Assembly (NCBI GenBank): GCA_964593895.1
Contig: CAZQKL010000087.1
Location: 1 to 8,884, forward strand
DNA from: CAZQKL01 sp964593895 [NCBI: uncultured bacterium]
GTDB lineage: Bacteria; DYJV01
Direction: 5' to 3'
Length of the DNA: 8,884 nucleotides
Part shown: piece by piece, positions 1 through 6,976 of the stretch
How positions within the stretch are numbered: position 1 is the stretch's first letter
Layout: every line of letters starts with the position of its first letter
Position numbers and translations under genes: made by a program
Notes under the pieces: generated by a model
What the model was told of the DNA's origin: nothing
The model's database searches: none
The model's input: the letters and a program-made list of their open reading frames with translations, nothing else

Positions 1-744
1 AAAGAAAGATTTGGAGCAAAAGACCCTCGTTCATGTATGTTAAGGTTTCACACTCAAACTGCAGGATGCACCTTAACTGCTCAACAGCCAGATAATAATA
101 TTATAAGAGTGACAATTCAGGCACTTGCTGCAGTGTTAGGGGGGACACAATCTCTTCATACAAATTCAAGAGATGAAGCATTGAGCCTTCCAACAGAGGA
201 TTCTGTGAGAATTGCTCTTAGAACTCAACAGATTATTGCGTATGAAAGTGGAGTTGCTGATTCTATTGACCCTCTTGCAGGGTCATATATGATAGAGAGA
301 TTAACAAAAGAGATTGAAGAAAAGGCAATGGAATATATAAAGAAAATAGATGAAATGGGTGGAATGATTAAAGCGATTGAAAATGGTTTTGTTCATCAAG
401 AAATTTCAAATAGTGCTTATGAATATCAAAAAGCTGTTGAAGAGAAAAAGCAGATTGTGGTTGGAGTTAATGAGTTTATAATTGAAGAAGATGAAAATTA
501 TGAGCTACTAAAGATAGATGAGGAGGTTGAAAGGTATCAGATAGAAAAATTAAAAAAAGTTAAAGCAGAGAGGAATCAAAATGAAGTAAATGAAAAATTA
601 AATTCTCTTGAGATTGCTGCAAGAGAAAATAAAAATATAATTCCATATATTTATGATGCGGTAAAGACCTATGCAACGCTTCAGGAAATTACTGATGTTT
701 TAAGAAAAGTATATGGTGAGTATCAGGCAAGCACAATTTTATAA
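1..744 (+). CDS. Methylmalonyl-CoA mutase, catalytic (large) subunit, C-terminal part
   Basis: This is the 3' part of the TIM-barrel catalytic subunit of a B12-dependent acyl-CoA mutase. The reading frame is open from base 1, so the gene starts upstream of the window; 247 residues are visible. Family motifs include RFHTQTAG (residues 15-22 of the visible part), TAQQPDNN (26-33), GGTQSLHTN (47-55), DEALSLPTE and DPLAGSY. The usual cobalamin domain is missing at the C-terminus, and the chain ends in a charged helical tail before TAA. The next gene supplies that domain, so the enzyme is the split, two-subunit type. It would isomerise (R)-methylmalonyl-CoA and succinyl-CoA in the cytoplasm. The residues separating methylmalonyl-, isobutyryl- and 2-hydroxyisobutyryl-CoA mutases lie in the unseen N-terminal half, so the substrate is inferred from the epimerase gene two positions downstream. 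Confidence 0.93.
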   Translation, partial: KERFGAKDPRSCMLRFHTQTAGCTLTAQQPDNNIIRVTIQALAAVLGGTQSLHTNSRDEALSLPTEDSVRIALRTQQIIAYESGVADSIDPLAGSYMIERLTKEIEEKAMEYIKKIDEMGGMIKAIENGFVHQEISNSAYEYQKAVEEKKQIVVGVNEFIIEEDENYELLKIDEEVERYQIEKLKKVKAERNQNEVNEKLNSLEIAARENKNIIPYIYDAVKTYATLQEITDVLRKVYGEYQASTIL

Positions 745-752
745 AAATTTAT

Positions 753-760
753 GGGGGAGA
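753..760 (+). promoter_or_regulatory. Ribosome binding site for the B12-binding subunit
   Basis: The purine run GGGGGAGA ends three bases before ATG 764. It fixes that codon as the start, in preference to the in-frame ATG at 713, which has no such element and would overlap the preceding gene by 32 bases. Confidence 0.75.
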
Positions 761-763
761 GAA

Positions 764-1165
764 ATGGGGAGAAAAATTAGGGTTTTAATTGCAAAACCTG
801 GACTTGATGGACATGATAGAGGAGCAAAGGTAGTTGCAAGAGCATTAAAAGATGCTGGATTTGAGGTAATTTATACAGGGATAAGACAAACTCCAAAGCA
901 GATTGCTATGACAGCAATTCAAGAAGATGTGGATGCAGTTGGTTTAAGTTGTTTATCAGGTGCACATAAAAAATTATTTCCTGAAGTTGTAAAATATTTA
1001 AAAGAGCTTGGTGGTGATGATATAATAGTTTTTGGAGGAGGAATTATTCCAAAAGAAGATATTCCATATTTAAAAGAAAAAGGTATAAAAGAGATTTTTC
1101 TTCCAGGAACAGATACAAAAGAAACAATTGAATTTATATTAAAAAATGTAAAAAAGGAGGAATGA
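764..1165 (+). CDS. Methylmalonyl-CoA mutase, cobalamin-binding (small) subunit
   Basis: This 133-residue protein is a stand-alone B12-binding Rossmann-type domain. The DxHxxG signature is seen as DGHDRG (residues 15-20); His17 should be the lower axial ligand to cobalt in base-off, His-on adenosylcobalamin. GLSCLSGAH (60-68) and GGGIIP (91-96) match the other two cofactor-binding loops of the family. It should pair with the preceding catalytic subunit to form the active mutase. The start at 764 follows a strong GGGGGAGA site; the longer frame back to 713 begins inside the upstream gene and adds 17 residues unlike the family. The gap to the upstream gene is 19 bases. The stop TGA (1163-1165) directly abuts the ATG of the epimerase gene, which points to co-translation. 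No mutase chaperone GTPase (MeaB/ArgK type) is in view. Confidence 0.94.
   Translation: MGRKIRVLIAKPGLDGHDRGAKVVARALKDAGFEVIYTGIRQTPKQIAMTAIQEDVDAVGLSCLSGAHKKLFPEVVKYLKELGGDDIIVFGGGIIPKEDIPYLKEKGIKEIFLPGTDTKETIEFILKNVKKEE
1154..1160 (+). promoter_or_regulatory. Ribosome binding site for the epimerase gene
   Basis: AAGGAGG lies five bases before ATG 1166, inside the last codons of the upstream gene. It is the strongest Shine-Dalgarno sequence in the plus-strand operon and favours 1166 over the out-of-frame ATG at 1162. Confidence 0.8.
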
Positions 1166-1570
1166 ATGTATAAAAAAATTAATCATATAGGAGTTGCAGT
1201 AAAAGATTTGGATAAAGCAATTGAAATATATAAAAACATGCTTGGCCTTGAATTTAAAGGTATAGATGAGGTTGAAGAGCAGAAAGTAAAAGTGGCATTT
1301 TTTAAAATTGGTGAAACAAATATTGAACTTGTCGCTCCAACAAGTGATGATTCTCCAATAGCAAAATATCTTGAAAAAAATAGAGAAGGAATTCATCATA
1401 TATGTTATGAGGTAGAAAATATTAATGAAACTCTTGAGAAATTAAAAGAAAGAGGAGTAAAATTAATAAATGAAACACCTCGTAAAGGGGCTCATGGAAC
1501 TTTAGTTGCCTTTATACACCCAAAATCTACAAATGGTGTTTTAACTGAAATTTGTGAAATACCTAAATGA
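1166..1570 (+). CDS. mce: Methylmalonyl-CoA epimerase
   Basis: This 134-residue protein of the glyoxalase/vicinal oxygen chelate fold epimerises (S)- and (R)-methylmalonyl-CoA, giving the mutase its correct enantiomer. It has two beta-alpha-beta modules. The first opens with KINHIGVAV (residues 4-12) and the second with GIHHICYEV (75-83). Candidate metal ligands, by comparison with the Propionibacterium enzyme, are His7, Glu54 (in IELVAP), a His of the 77-78 pair, and Glu128 (in GVLTEICE), which is also the likely catalytic base. The second glutamate of the Propionibacterium enzyme (Glu48) appears to align with Val43 here; my impression is that this position varies in the family. Full length and an intact frame suggest it is active. 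The start follows AAGGAGG and the 3' end overlaps the next gene by four bases (ATGA). The family and position leave little doubt; a related acyl-CoA epimerase is the only alternative. Confidence 0.93.
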   Translation: MYKKINHIGVAVKDLDKAIEIYKNMLGLEFKGIDEVEEQKVKVAFFKIGETNIELVAPTSDDSPIAKYLEKNREGIHHICYEVENINETLEKLKERGVKLINETPRKGAHGTLVAFIHPKSTNGVLTEICEIPK

Positions 1571-2790
1571 AAAAAATTTTAGATAATTTACTTGAAATTA
1601 TAGCAAATTCAGTTGACGCATATACTGTATGCTTTTTTTTAAAAGAGAAGAATAAGCTTAAACTTTTATCTTTTTTTTCATTGAGCCAAAATATTAAAAA
1701 AGATGCTGAAATTAAAATAGAAGAATCATTTATTGGAATAATTTCAAAATATAAAAAACCTGTAAATTTAAAAGGTGATGATACTGATTACAAATTTAAA
1801 GAGATTTATAAAAAGAATGAAGAAATAAAATCTTATTTTATTTTACCAGTTGGAAATAGGGGTATTATTTATGTTGATTCAAAAAGAATGTATTTTTTTA
1901 CTGAAAAACATCAGAAAAATCTTTCATACTTTGCAAAATTCTTAAACAATTTTTTAAATTTGGAAAATGAATTTAAAAAGTTAGAAATTTTAAATATTTT
2001 AAAAAATTTTGATAGAGAAAACTTCCTTGATTTTCTTTGTAGTAAATTTAGTTTTGAATATGGAATAGTTATTAAGAGAGAAGGAGAAAATTTTAGGGTT
2101 ATTTTAACAAATTATACAAGAAGGAAAATTCCAGAAGTAATTGATACAAAAAATTCAAAAATTGGAATAATTTTAAAAAAAAATTTGAGAAAGATTATAT
2201 GTTTTAAAGATAATGGAAATAATTTTTTTATAATTCCATTTTTTAAGTCAGGAATAATAATCTCAGCTATTGTGCTTTTTAATTATCCTGAAAGTTTAGA
2301 AAAAGATTTAGAAGAAAAATTTAGACTAATATATCCATTTCTTGATGTTTTAACTTACAGTATAATTTTAAAGCATGAGCTTTCAAAAGAAACAAAAGTT
2401 CAGAGAGATACAGATTTTATTACAATAGGTTTTTTTGTAAAAGAAATGGTAAAATCAAATCAAAAATGGGGATTTATTGTGTTTAGAATTAAGAATTTTA
2501 TTAAAATTTTAAAAAAATATGAACAGGATAAAATTCTTTATTCATATAGAAGGATAAAAAGTTTAGTTGAAAAGATTATTGGTGATGAGGTTTTAGGAGT
2601 AATAGGTTCATTGAATACATTTTTCTTCGTTGTTGATAGTATAAAAATGGATAATTTTAAAAAATTTATTGAAAAAAATCTAAAAAAAACTTATTTAAAA
2701 ATTGAAAATCAAGAAGAAAGTGTTATTTTTGAAATTAAATTTTTTAAAAGAAAAGATAATCTTTTAAAGTTTATTTTTTCATCGGAGTAG
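1567..2790 (+). CDS. GAF-domain protein with degenerate GGDEF-like C-terminus
   Basis: This 407-residue cytoplasmic protein has three parts. Residues 1-135 look like a GAF sensor domain: GIISKYKKPV, then a core ending in FILPVGNRGIIYVDS, then FTEKHQKNLSYFA, the usual end of GAF. Residues 150-275 look like a second, weaker GAF-like unit (FIIPFFKSGIIISAIVLF). Residues 280-405 follow a GGDEF cyclase pattern: DTDFITIGFFVKEM where DPLTGLxNRRxF is expected, FRIKNFIKILKKYEQ where DIDNFKKINDxYGH is expected, and SLNTF (348-352) where GGDEF should be. The substrate and metal residues are gone, so it should not make cyclic di-GMP; I infer a sensor or scaffold. The start overlaps the epimerase stop by four bases and has no Shine-Dalgarno, which suggests translational coupling. 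The gene is AT-richer than its neighbours and has several runs of 7-9 T or A. Its ligand is unknown. Confidence 0.8.
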   Translation: MKKILDNLLEIIANSVDAYTVCFFLKEKNKLKLLSFFSLSQNIKKDAEIKIEESFIGIISKYKKPVNLKGDDTDYKFKEIYKKNEEIKSYFILPVGNRGIIYVDSKRMYFFTEKHQKNLSYFAKFLNNFLNLENEFKKLEILNILKNFDRENFLDFLCSKFSFEYGIVIKREGENFRVILTNYTRRKIPEVIDTKNSKIGIILKKNLRKIICFKDNGNNFFIIPFFKSGIIISAIVLFNYPESLEKDLEEKFRLIYPFLDVLTYSIILKHELSKETKVQRDTDFITIGFFVKEMVKSNQKWGFIVFRIKNFIKILKKYEQDKILYSYRRIKSLVEKIIGDEVLGVIGSLNTFFFVVDSIKMDNFKKFIEKNLKKTYLKIENQEESVIFEIKFFKRKDNLLKFIFSSE

Positions 2791-2793
2791 TCT

Positions 2794-3816
2794 ATGTTTG
2801 GAAAAATATTGAGTTTTTTTTCAAAAGACATTGCAATTGATTTAGGAACAGCCAATACTCTCTTTTATGTTAAAGGTGATGGAATACTTCTAAATGAACC
2901 ATCAGTTGTTGTAGTAGATAGAAAAGCAAATAAAATTTTATATGTAGGAAAACCAGCAAAGGAGATGATGGGAAAAACTCCACCAGAGATAGAAGTTGTA
3001 AGACCTTTAAAAGATGGAGTTATTTCTGATTTTGATGTTACAAAAGCAATGATTCAATATTTCATATCTCAAGTATTAAAAAAGAAAAGATTTTTTAAAC
3101 CACGAATTGCAGTTTGTGTTCCTGCTGGAATAACTCAAGTTGAGAAAAAAGCTGTTATTGATGCATGCCTAATGGCTGGGGGTAGAGAAATTTTATTGAT
3201 TGAAGAACCTATGGCTGCAGCAATTGGTGCTGGGCTTAATATAGAAGAACCATCTGGAAATATGGTTGTTGATATTGGTGGGGGAACTACTGAAGTTGCA
3301 GTAATAAGTCTTGGAGCAATTTCATACAGTGAATCTGTAAGAGTTGCAGGTGATGAAGCAAATGAAGCTATAATGGAATATTTTAAAAAGAAGTATAATC
3401 TTTTTATTGGTGAAAATACTGCTGAAAAAGTAAAAATAGCAATTGGAAGTGCCTATGAGTTAGAAGAGGAATTAACTTATGATGTCTCTGGAAGAGATAT
3501 TGTTACTGGAATTCCAAAAAATGTAACAGTTACAGATAGAGAAATAAGAGAAGCTTTACGTCAACCTGTTGAGGAAATTGTTAAAGCAGTAAAAAGAGCA
3601 CTTGAAAAAATTACTCCTGAGCTTGCAGCTGATATTTTAGAAAAGGGAATTTATTTAACAGGTGGAGGAGCTCTTTTAAAAGGCCTTGATAAATTGATTT
3701 CTGAAGAAACTGGCCTAAAAGTTACAGTAACTAAAGACCCATTAATTGATGTAGTAAAAGGTACAGGAACAGCACTTGAAGAATATAAAAGATATAAAAA
3801 GGTATTTATTTCATGA
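2794..3816 (+). CDS. mreB: Rod shape-determining protein MreB (actin homologue)
   Basis: This 340-residue protein has the length and motifs of bacterial MreB, the actin-like ATPase whose filaments sit under the membrane and guide lateral wall synthesis. The N-terminus, MFGKILSFFSKD, can form the amphipathic membrane-binding helix. Phosphate 1 is DLGTANT (16-22), phosphate 2 is DIGGGTTE (160-167), and the adenosine loop is TGGGALL (289-295). VRPLKDGVISDFD and EEPMAAAIGAGL are also typical. The start has GGAG (2784-2787) six bases upstream, within the end of the preceding gene, which stops three bases before. The stop overlaps the next gene by four bases. mreC, mreD, rodA and pbp2, the common partners, are not adjacent; the neighbours are signalling proteins. 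All nucleotide-binding motifs are present, so it should be functional. It may be the main MreB or one of several copies. Confidence 0.97.
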   Translation: MFGKILSFFSKDIAIDLGTANTLFYVKGDGILLNEPSVVVVDRKANKILYVGKPAKEMMGKTPPEIEVVRPLKDGVISDFDVTKAMIQYFISQVLKKKRFFKPRIAVCVPAGITQVEKKAVIDACLMAGGREILLIEEPMAAAIGAGLNIEEPSGNMVVDIGGGTTEVAVISLGAISYSESVRVAGDEANEAIMEYFKKKYNLFIGENTAEKVKIAIGSAYELEEELTYDVSGRDIVTGIPKNVTVTDREIREALRQPVEEIVKAVKRALEKITPELAADILEKGIYLTGGGALLKGLDKLISEETGLKVTVTKDPLIDVVKGTGTALEEYKRYKKVFIS

Positions 3817-4961
3817 TAGAGGAAAATAAAAATTTTAAAATAATGATAGTTGATGATTCAAAATTTATGCGAATGTTACTTGAGGATATTTTAAAAAAAG
3901 AAGGTTATACTGTAAAATCTTATGAAAGAGCTTTAATAGCAAAAGATGATTTAGATAAATTTTCCCCTCATCTAATTTTATCTGATTTTTTAATGCCTGA
4001 AATGAATGGTTACGAATTTTGTGAGTATGTGAAAAAAGAGAAAAAATATGATGTAAAGTTTATTTTAGTTACTTCAGTTACTGATGTTGACAATAAAGTA
4101 AAATGTTTTGAAGTTGGAGCAGATGATTATATTACAAAGCCATTTAATGCTAAAGAAGTTATAGCAAGAGTTGCAACTCATTTGAAAATTAAAATTTTAA
4201 CTGATAGATTGCAGAATGCTTTAGAAAGAATTAATAAAGACCTTGAAATAGTTAGATTTATTCAGCTTTCTCTTGTTCCTGAAAAATTTCCTCAATTTGA
4301 AAATTTAAAATTTACCTACTACTATAACATAATGCATAAAACAGGAGGAGATTATCTTGATTACCTGATTTTAAATGATAGTAAACTTGGAGTGATTGTT
4401 GCTGATGTTGAAGGACATGGAATATATTCAACTGTTTTTATGGCAATAATTAAAACAATTGTAAATACAGATTTAAAAAAGATAATTGATACCTCTGATG
4501 CATTAACTCTACTAAATAATGATATTTTATCATTAACCAAAGAAACTAAATTTGCTACAGTATTTTATGGAATTATTGATATTGAAAATTTAGTTTTATC
4601 TTATTCCAATGCAGGTCATCATGAACCTGTTTTAATTAACAGAAAAAATGGAGAAATATCGCTATTAAAATGTAAAAAAGGTTTCCCAGTAGGACTATTT
4701 AAAGCGAATTCAGATACTTATGGAAGCAATAAGATAAATTTGAAAAAGGATGATAGAATTTTTATTTTTACAGATGGAATTCTTGAAGCAAAAAATGATA
4801 ATGGAGAGCTTTTTGGAGAAAAAAGATTTTTAGAATTAGTAAAAAACACAAAGGATTTAAATTCTGAAGATGCCAAAGAATTAATTCTAGAAAGGATAAA
4901 CGAATTTGCAAATAAAAATTTAGATGACGATATAACTTTGTTAATTATTGATGTAGTGTAA
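3813..4961 (+). CDS. Response regulator fused to PP2C/SpoIIE-type serine phosphatase (RsbU-like)
   Basis: This 382-residue protein has a receiver domain (about residues 8-125), a helical linker (126-155) and a PP2C-type phosphatase domain (about 165-382). The receiver keeps all key residues: Asp14 and Asp15, phospho-acceptor Asp58 (in SDFLMP), Thr87 and Lys109 (in TKPF). The linker holds IQLSLVPE (150-157), matching the IQQSLLP signature before SpoIIE domains. The phosphatase has GGDYLD (178-183), DVEGHG (198-203), SNAGHHEP (265-272), FTDGILEA (319-326) and DDDITLLIID (371-380), so the metal-binding aspartates are kept. In this family, phosphorylation of the receiver switches on dephosphorylation of an anti-sigma antagonist or similar protein. 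No kinase, STAS antagonist or anti-sigma factor is in the window. ATG 3813 overlaps the mreB stop by four bases, with AAAAAGG about ten bases upstream. Its target is unknown. Confidence 0.92.
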   Translation: MIEENKNFKIMIVDDSKFMRMLLEDILKKEGYTVKSYERALIAKDDLDKFSPHLILSDFLMPEMNGYEFCEYVKKEKKYDVKFILVTSVTDVDNKVKCFEVGADDYITKPFNAKEVIARVATHLKIKILTDRLQNALERINKDLEIVRFIQLSLVPEKFPQFENLKFTYYYNIMHKTGGDYLDYLILNDSKLGVIVADVEGHGIYSTVFMAIIKTIVNTDLKKIIDTSDALTLLNNDILSLTKETKFATVFYGIIDIENLVLSYSNAGHHEPVLINRKNGEISLLKCKKGFPVGLFKANSDTYGSNKINLKKDDRIFIFTDGILEAKNDNGELFGEKRFLELVKNTKDLNSEDAKELILERINEFANKNLDDDITLLIIDVV

Positions 4962-4963
4962 AA

Positions 4964-6976
4964 ATGTTTGTAAATATTGGAATTGCAGCTCACATTGATG
5001 CTGGAAAAACCACATTAACTGAAAGAATTTTATTCTACACTGGAGTTATCCATAGAATTGGCGAAGTTCATGAAGGCACAGCTACAATGGATTATCTTGA
5101 GGAGGAAAAAGAGAGAGGAATAACTATAACCTCTGCTGTAACTTCTTTTAAATGGAAAGGCACTCCTATAAATTTAATTGATACTCCAGGACATGTGGAT
5201 TTTACAGTTGAAGTTGAAAGATGTATGAGAGCTTTAGATGGAGCGGTAATTGTTTTATGTGGTGTGGGAGGGGTTGAACCACAAACTGAAACTGTATGGA
5301 GGCAGGTAAACAGATATAATATCCCAAGAATTTTATTTATAAATAAACTTGATAGAATTGGTTCAAATTTTGAAAATGTTTTAGGTCAAATTGAAAAAAA
5401 GCTAAAATGTATTCCATTGATTGTTACAATTCCTTATGGAAAAGAAGAAAATTTTAATGGTGTTATTGATATTATTTCAAAAAAATTAATTTTATTTGAA
5501 GGTGAATTTGGAGAGGATGTTGTTTTAAAAGATATTCCAAACGAGTATTTAGATAAAGTAAATTATTACTATGAAAATCTAATTGAGAAATTGTCAGATT
5601 TTGATGAAAAAATTATGGAAAAGTATCTTGAAGGAGATGAAATTTCAGATAAAGAAATTTATTCTGTTATTAAAAAAGCAACAAATAGCCTAAAAGCTTC
5701 TCCTGTATATTGTGGAAGTGCTTTAAAAAATAAAGGAGTTCAACCTCTTCTTGATGGGATAATAAATTTTCTTCCAAAATCAAATGAAATTGCTAAATTT
5801 AGGGGATTTTTACGAAAAACTGGTGAAAAAGTTATATTTGATAAGCCTGATGATTTAATGTTATCATACATTTTTAAAGCACAAATAATTAATAATAGGA
5901 AAATTTGTTATGTTAGAATTTATTCAGGAAATCTTGAATTAGGTAAAGATGTTTATAATCTTTCAACAGGGAAAAAACAAAAAATTTCAAAAATTTACAA
6001 ACTACATGCAAATAAAAGAAAAGAAATTAACATTGCAAAAGAGGGTGATGTTGTTGGAATTTTAATAAAAGAGGGGAATACAGGAGACACTTTATGTGAT
6101 AAGAAAGATTTTCCTTACTGTTTAGAAAATATTAAAATCAATAATCCTGTTATATCTTATGCAATAGAGCCATACTCTTTAAGAGAACTTGATGAACTTT
6201 TAAAAGCTTTAAATAATATTGCAGAGGAGGACCCATCATTTAAATTTTCATACAATGAAGATACAAATCAGTTAATAATTTCAGGAATGGGTGAACTTCA
6301 TCTTGAAATTATTGCCCACAAATTATTGAGAGATTATAATTTGAAAATAAAGCTTGGGAAACCTCAAGTTGTTTACAGAGAAACTGTAAGTAGAATTGGA
6401 GAAGCTGATTATATATATGAAATCAAAATTGAAGATGAAAATTTATATGGCCATGTTGGATTGCAAGTTGAGCCTCTTCCAAGAACAGGTAAAGATAACT
6501 CAAATGTTGTGGAATTTGGAATTGAAATTAGTAATTTCCCACAAAGAGTAATATCTGCAATTAAAGAGGGACTTGAGGAATCTTTTATTTCAGGACCTTT
6601 TACTGGTTCAGAAATTATTGATACAAAAGTTGTAATAAAACTAATTGAAGATAAAACTGGTAAATTTGAAAAAGGAGCATTCAAAGTTGCAACGATAAAT
6701 GCTTTTAAAGAAGCATTTTTAAAAGCAGAACCAATAAAACTTGAACCGGTTATGGATATTACTGTTATTGTGCCTGATGAATTTACAGGTGAAGTTATTG
6801 GAGATTTAAATGCAAGAGGAGCAAAAGTAAAAGATATAATAAAAGAGGAAACTTCCACATCAATTATTGCTGAAGCATATTTATCAAAATTATTTGGATA
6901 TGCAACTGAACTCAGAACCCTTACAAAAGGTAAGGGTGAGTTCAGTATGATTTTCAATAGATACGATTTAATTTAA
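4964..6976 (+). CDS. Elongation factor G family GTPase, probably a paralogue (EF-G2-like)
   Basis: This 670-residue five-domain translational GTPase begins directly at domain I, without the usual short N-terminal extension. The G motifs are intact: AHIDAGKT (9-16), RGITIT (51-56), DTPGH with catalytic His77 (73-77), NKLD (127-130, usually NKMD) and GSALKN (usually GSAFKN). Domains II-III follow, including GMGELHLEI. Domain IV has YGHVGLQVEPL and LNARGAKV (615-622), and domain V has FGYATELRTLTKGKGEFSM. Domain IV departs from the housekeeping factor: the tip histidine (E. coli His583) appears to be Lys564, VDSSE is replaced by a GKFEK stretch, and LNARG replaces the double-arginine LSRRRG/LNSRRG loop. 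The size is slightly below the usual 690-700 residues. It may be a specialised EF-G paralogue acting on the ribosome, but translocase activity cannot be excluded. The start lies two bases after the upstream stop, without a clear Shine-Dalgarno, so coupling is likely. Confidence 0.9.
   Translation: MFVNIGIAAHIDAGKTTLTERILFYTGVIHRIGEVHEGTATMDYLEEEKERGITITSAVTSFKWKGTPINLIDTPGHVDFTVEVERCMRALDGAVIVLCGVGGVEPQTETVWRQVNRYNIPRILFINKLDRIGSNFENVLGQIEKKLKCIPLIVTIPYGKEENFNGVIDIISKKLILFEGEFGEDVVLKDIPNEYLDKVNYYYENLIEKLSDFDEKIMEKYLEGDEISDKEIYSVIKKATNSLKASPVYCGSALKNKGVQPLLDGIINFLPKSNEIAKFRGFLRKTGEKVIFDKPDDLMLSYIFKAQIINNRKICYVRIYSGNLELGKDVYNLSTGKKQKISKIYKLHANKRKEINIAKEGDVVGILIKEGNTGDTLCDKKDFPYCLENIKINNPVISYAIEPYSLRELDELLKALNNIAEEDPSFKFSYNEDTNQLIISGMGELHLEIIAHKLLRDYNLKIKLGKPQVVYRETVSRIGEADYIYEIKIEDENLYGHVGLQVEPLPRTGKDNSNVVEFGIEISNFPQRVISAIKEGLEESFISGPFTGSEIIDTKVVIKLIEDKTGKFEKGAFKVATINAFKEAFLKAEPIKLEPVMDITVIVPDEFTGEVIGDLNARGAKVKDIIKEETSTSIIAEAYLSKLFGYATELRTLTKGKGEFSMIFNRYDLI
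6905..6946. repeat. Strong inverted repeat (hairpin) inside the 3' end of the EF-G gene
   Basis: Ten bases at 6905-6914 pair perfectly with 6937-6946. Inside, 6918-6924 (CCCTTAC) pair perfectly with 6930-6936 (GTAAGGG), leaving the five-base loop AAAAG and a three-base one-sided bulge. This 17-pair stem sits about 30 bases before the EF-G stop and just beyond the converging protease stop. No U-run follows directly on either strand, so it is not a textbook terminator. It could still stop or stabilise transcripts from either side. Confidence 0.7.

Noticed and set aside
713-763. Upstream ATG for the B12-binding subunit
   Set aside because: It overlaps the catalytic subunit by 32 bases and adds residues unlike the family; GGGGGAGA points to ATG 764.
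1139-1399. Minus-strand open frame opposite the epimerase gene
   Set aside because: It is antisense to a well-supported gene, has a Phe/Ile/Cys-rich composition typical of reversed AT-rich coding DNA, and has no ribosome site.
4718-4993. Minus-strand open frame across the phosphatase/EF-G junction
   Set aside because: It is antisense to conserved phosphatase motifs and the EF-G start, and its Ser/Phe/Leu-rich composition has no family resemblance.
6409-6957. 182-codon minus-strand open frame opposite EF-G
   Set aside because: It mirrors EF-G domains IV-V in the reverse frame. It is low-complexity Ser/Ile/Phe-rich with no start signal; its length follows from the lack of TTA, CTA or TCA in one frame of EF-G.
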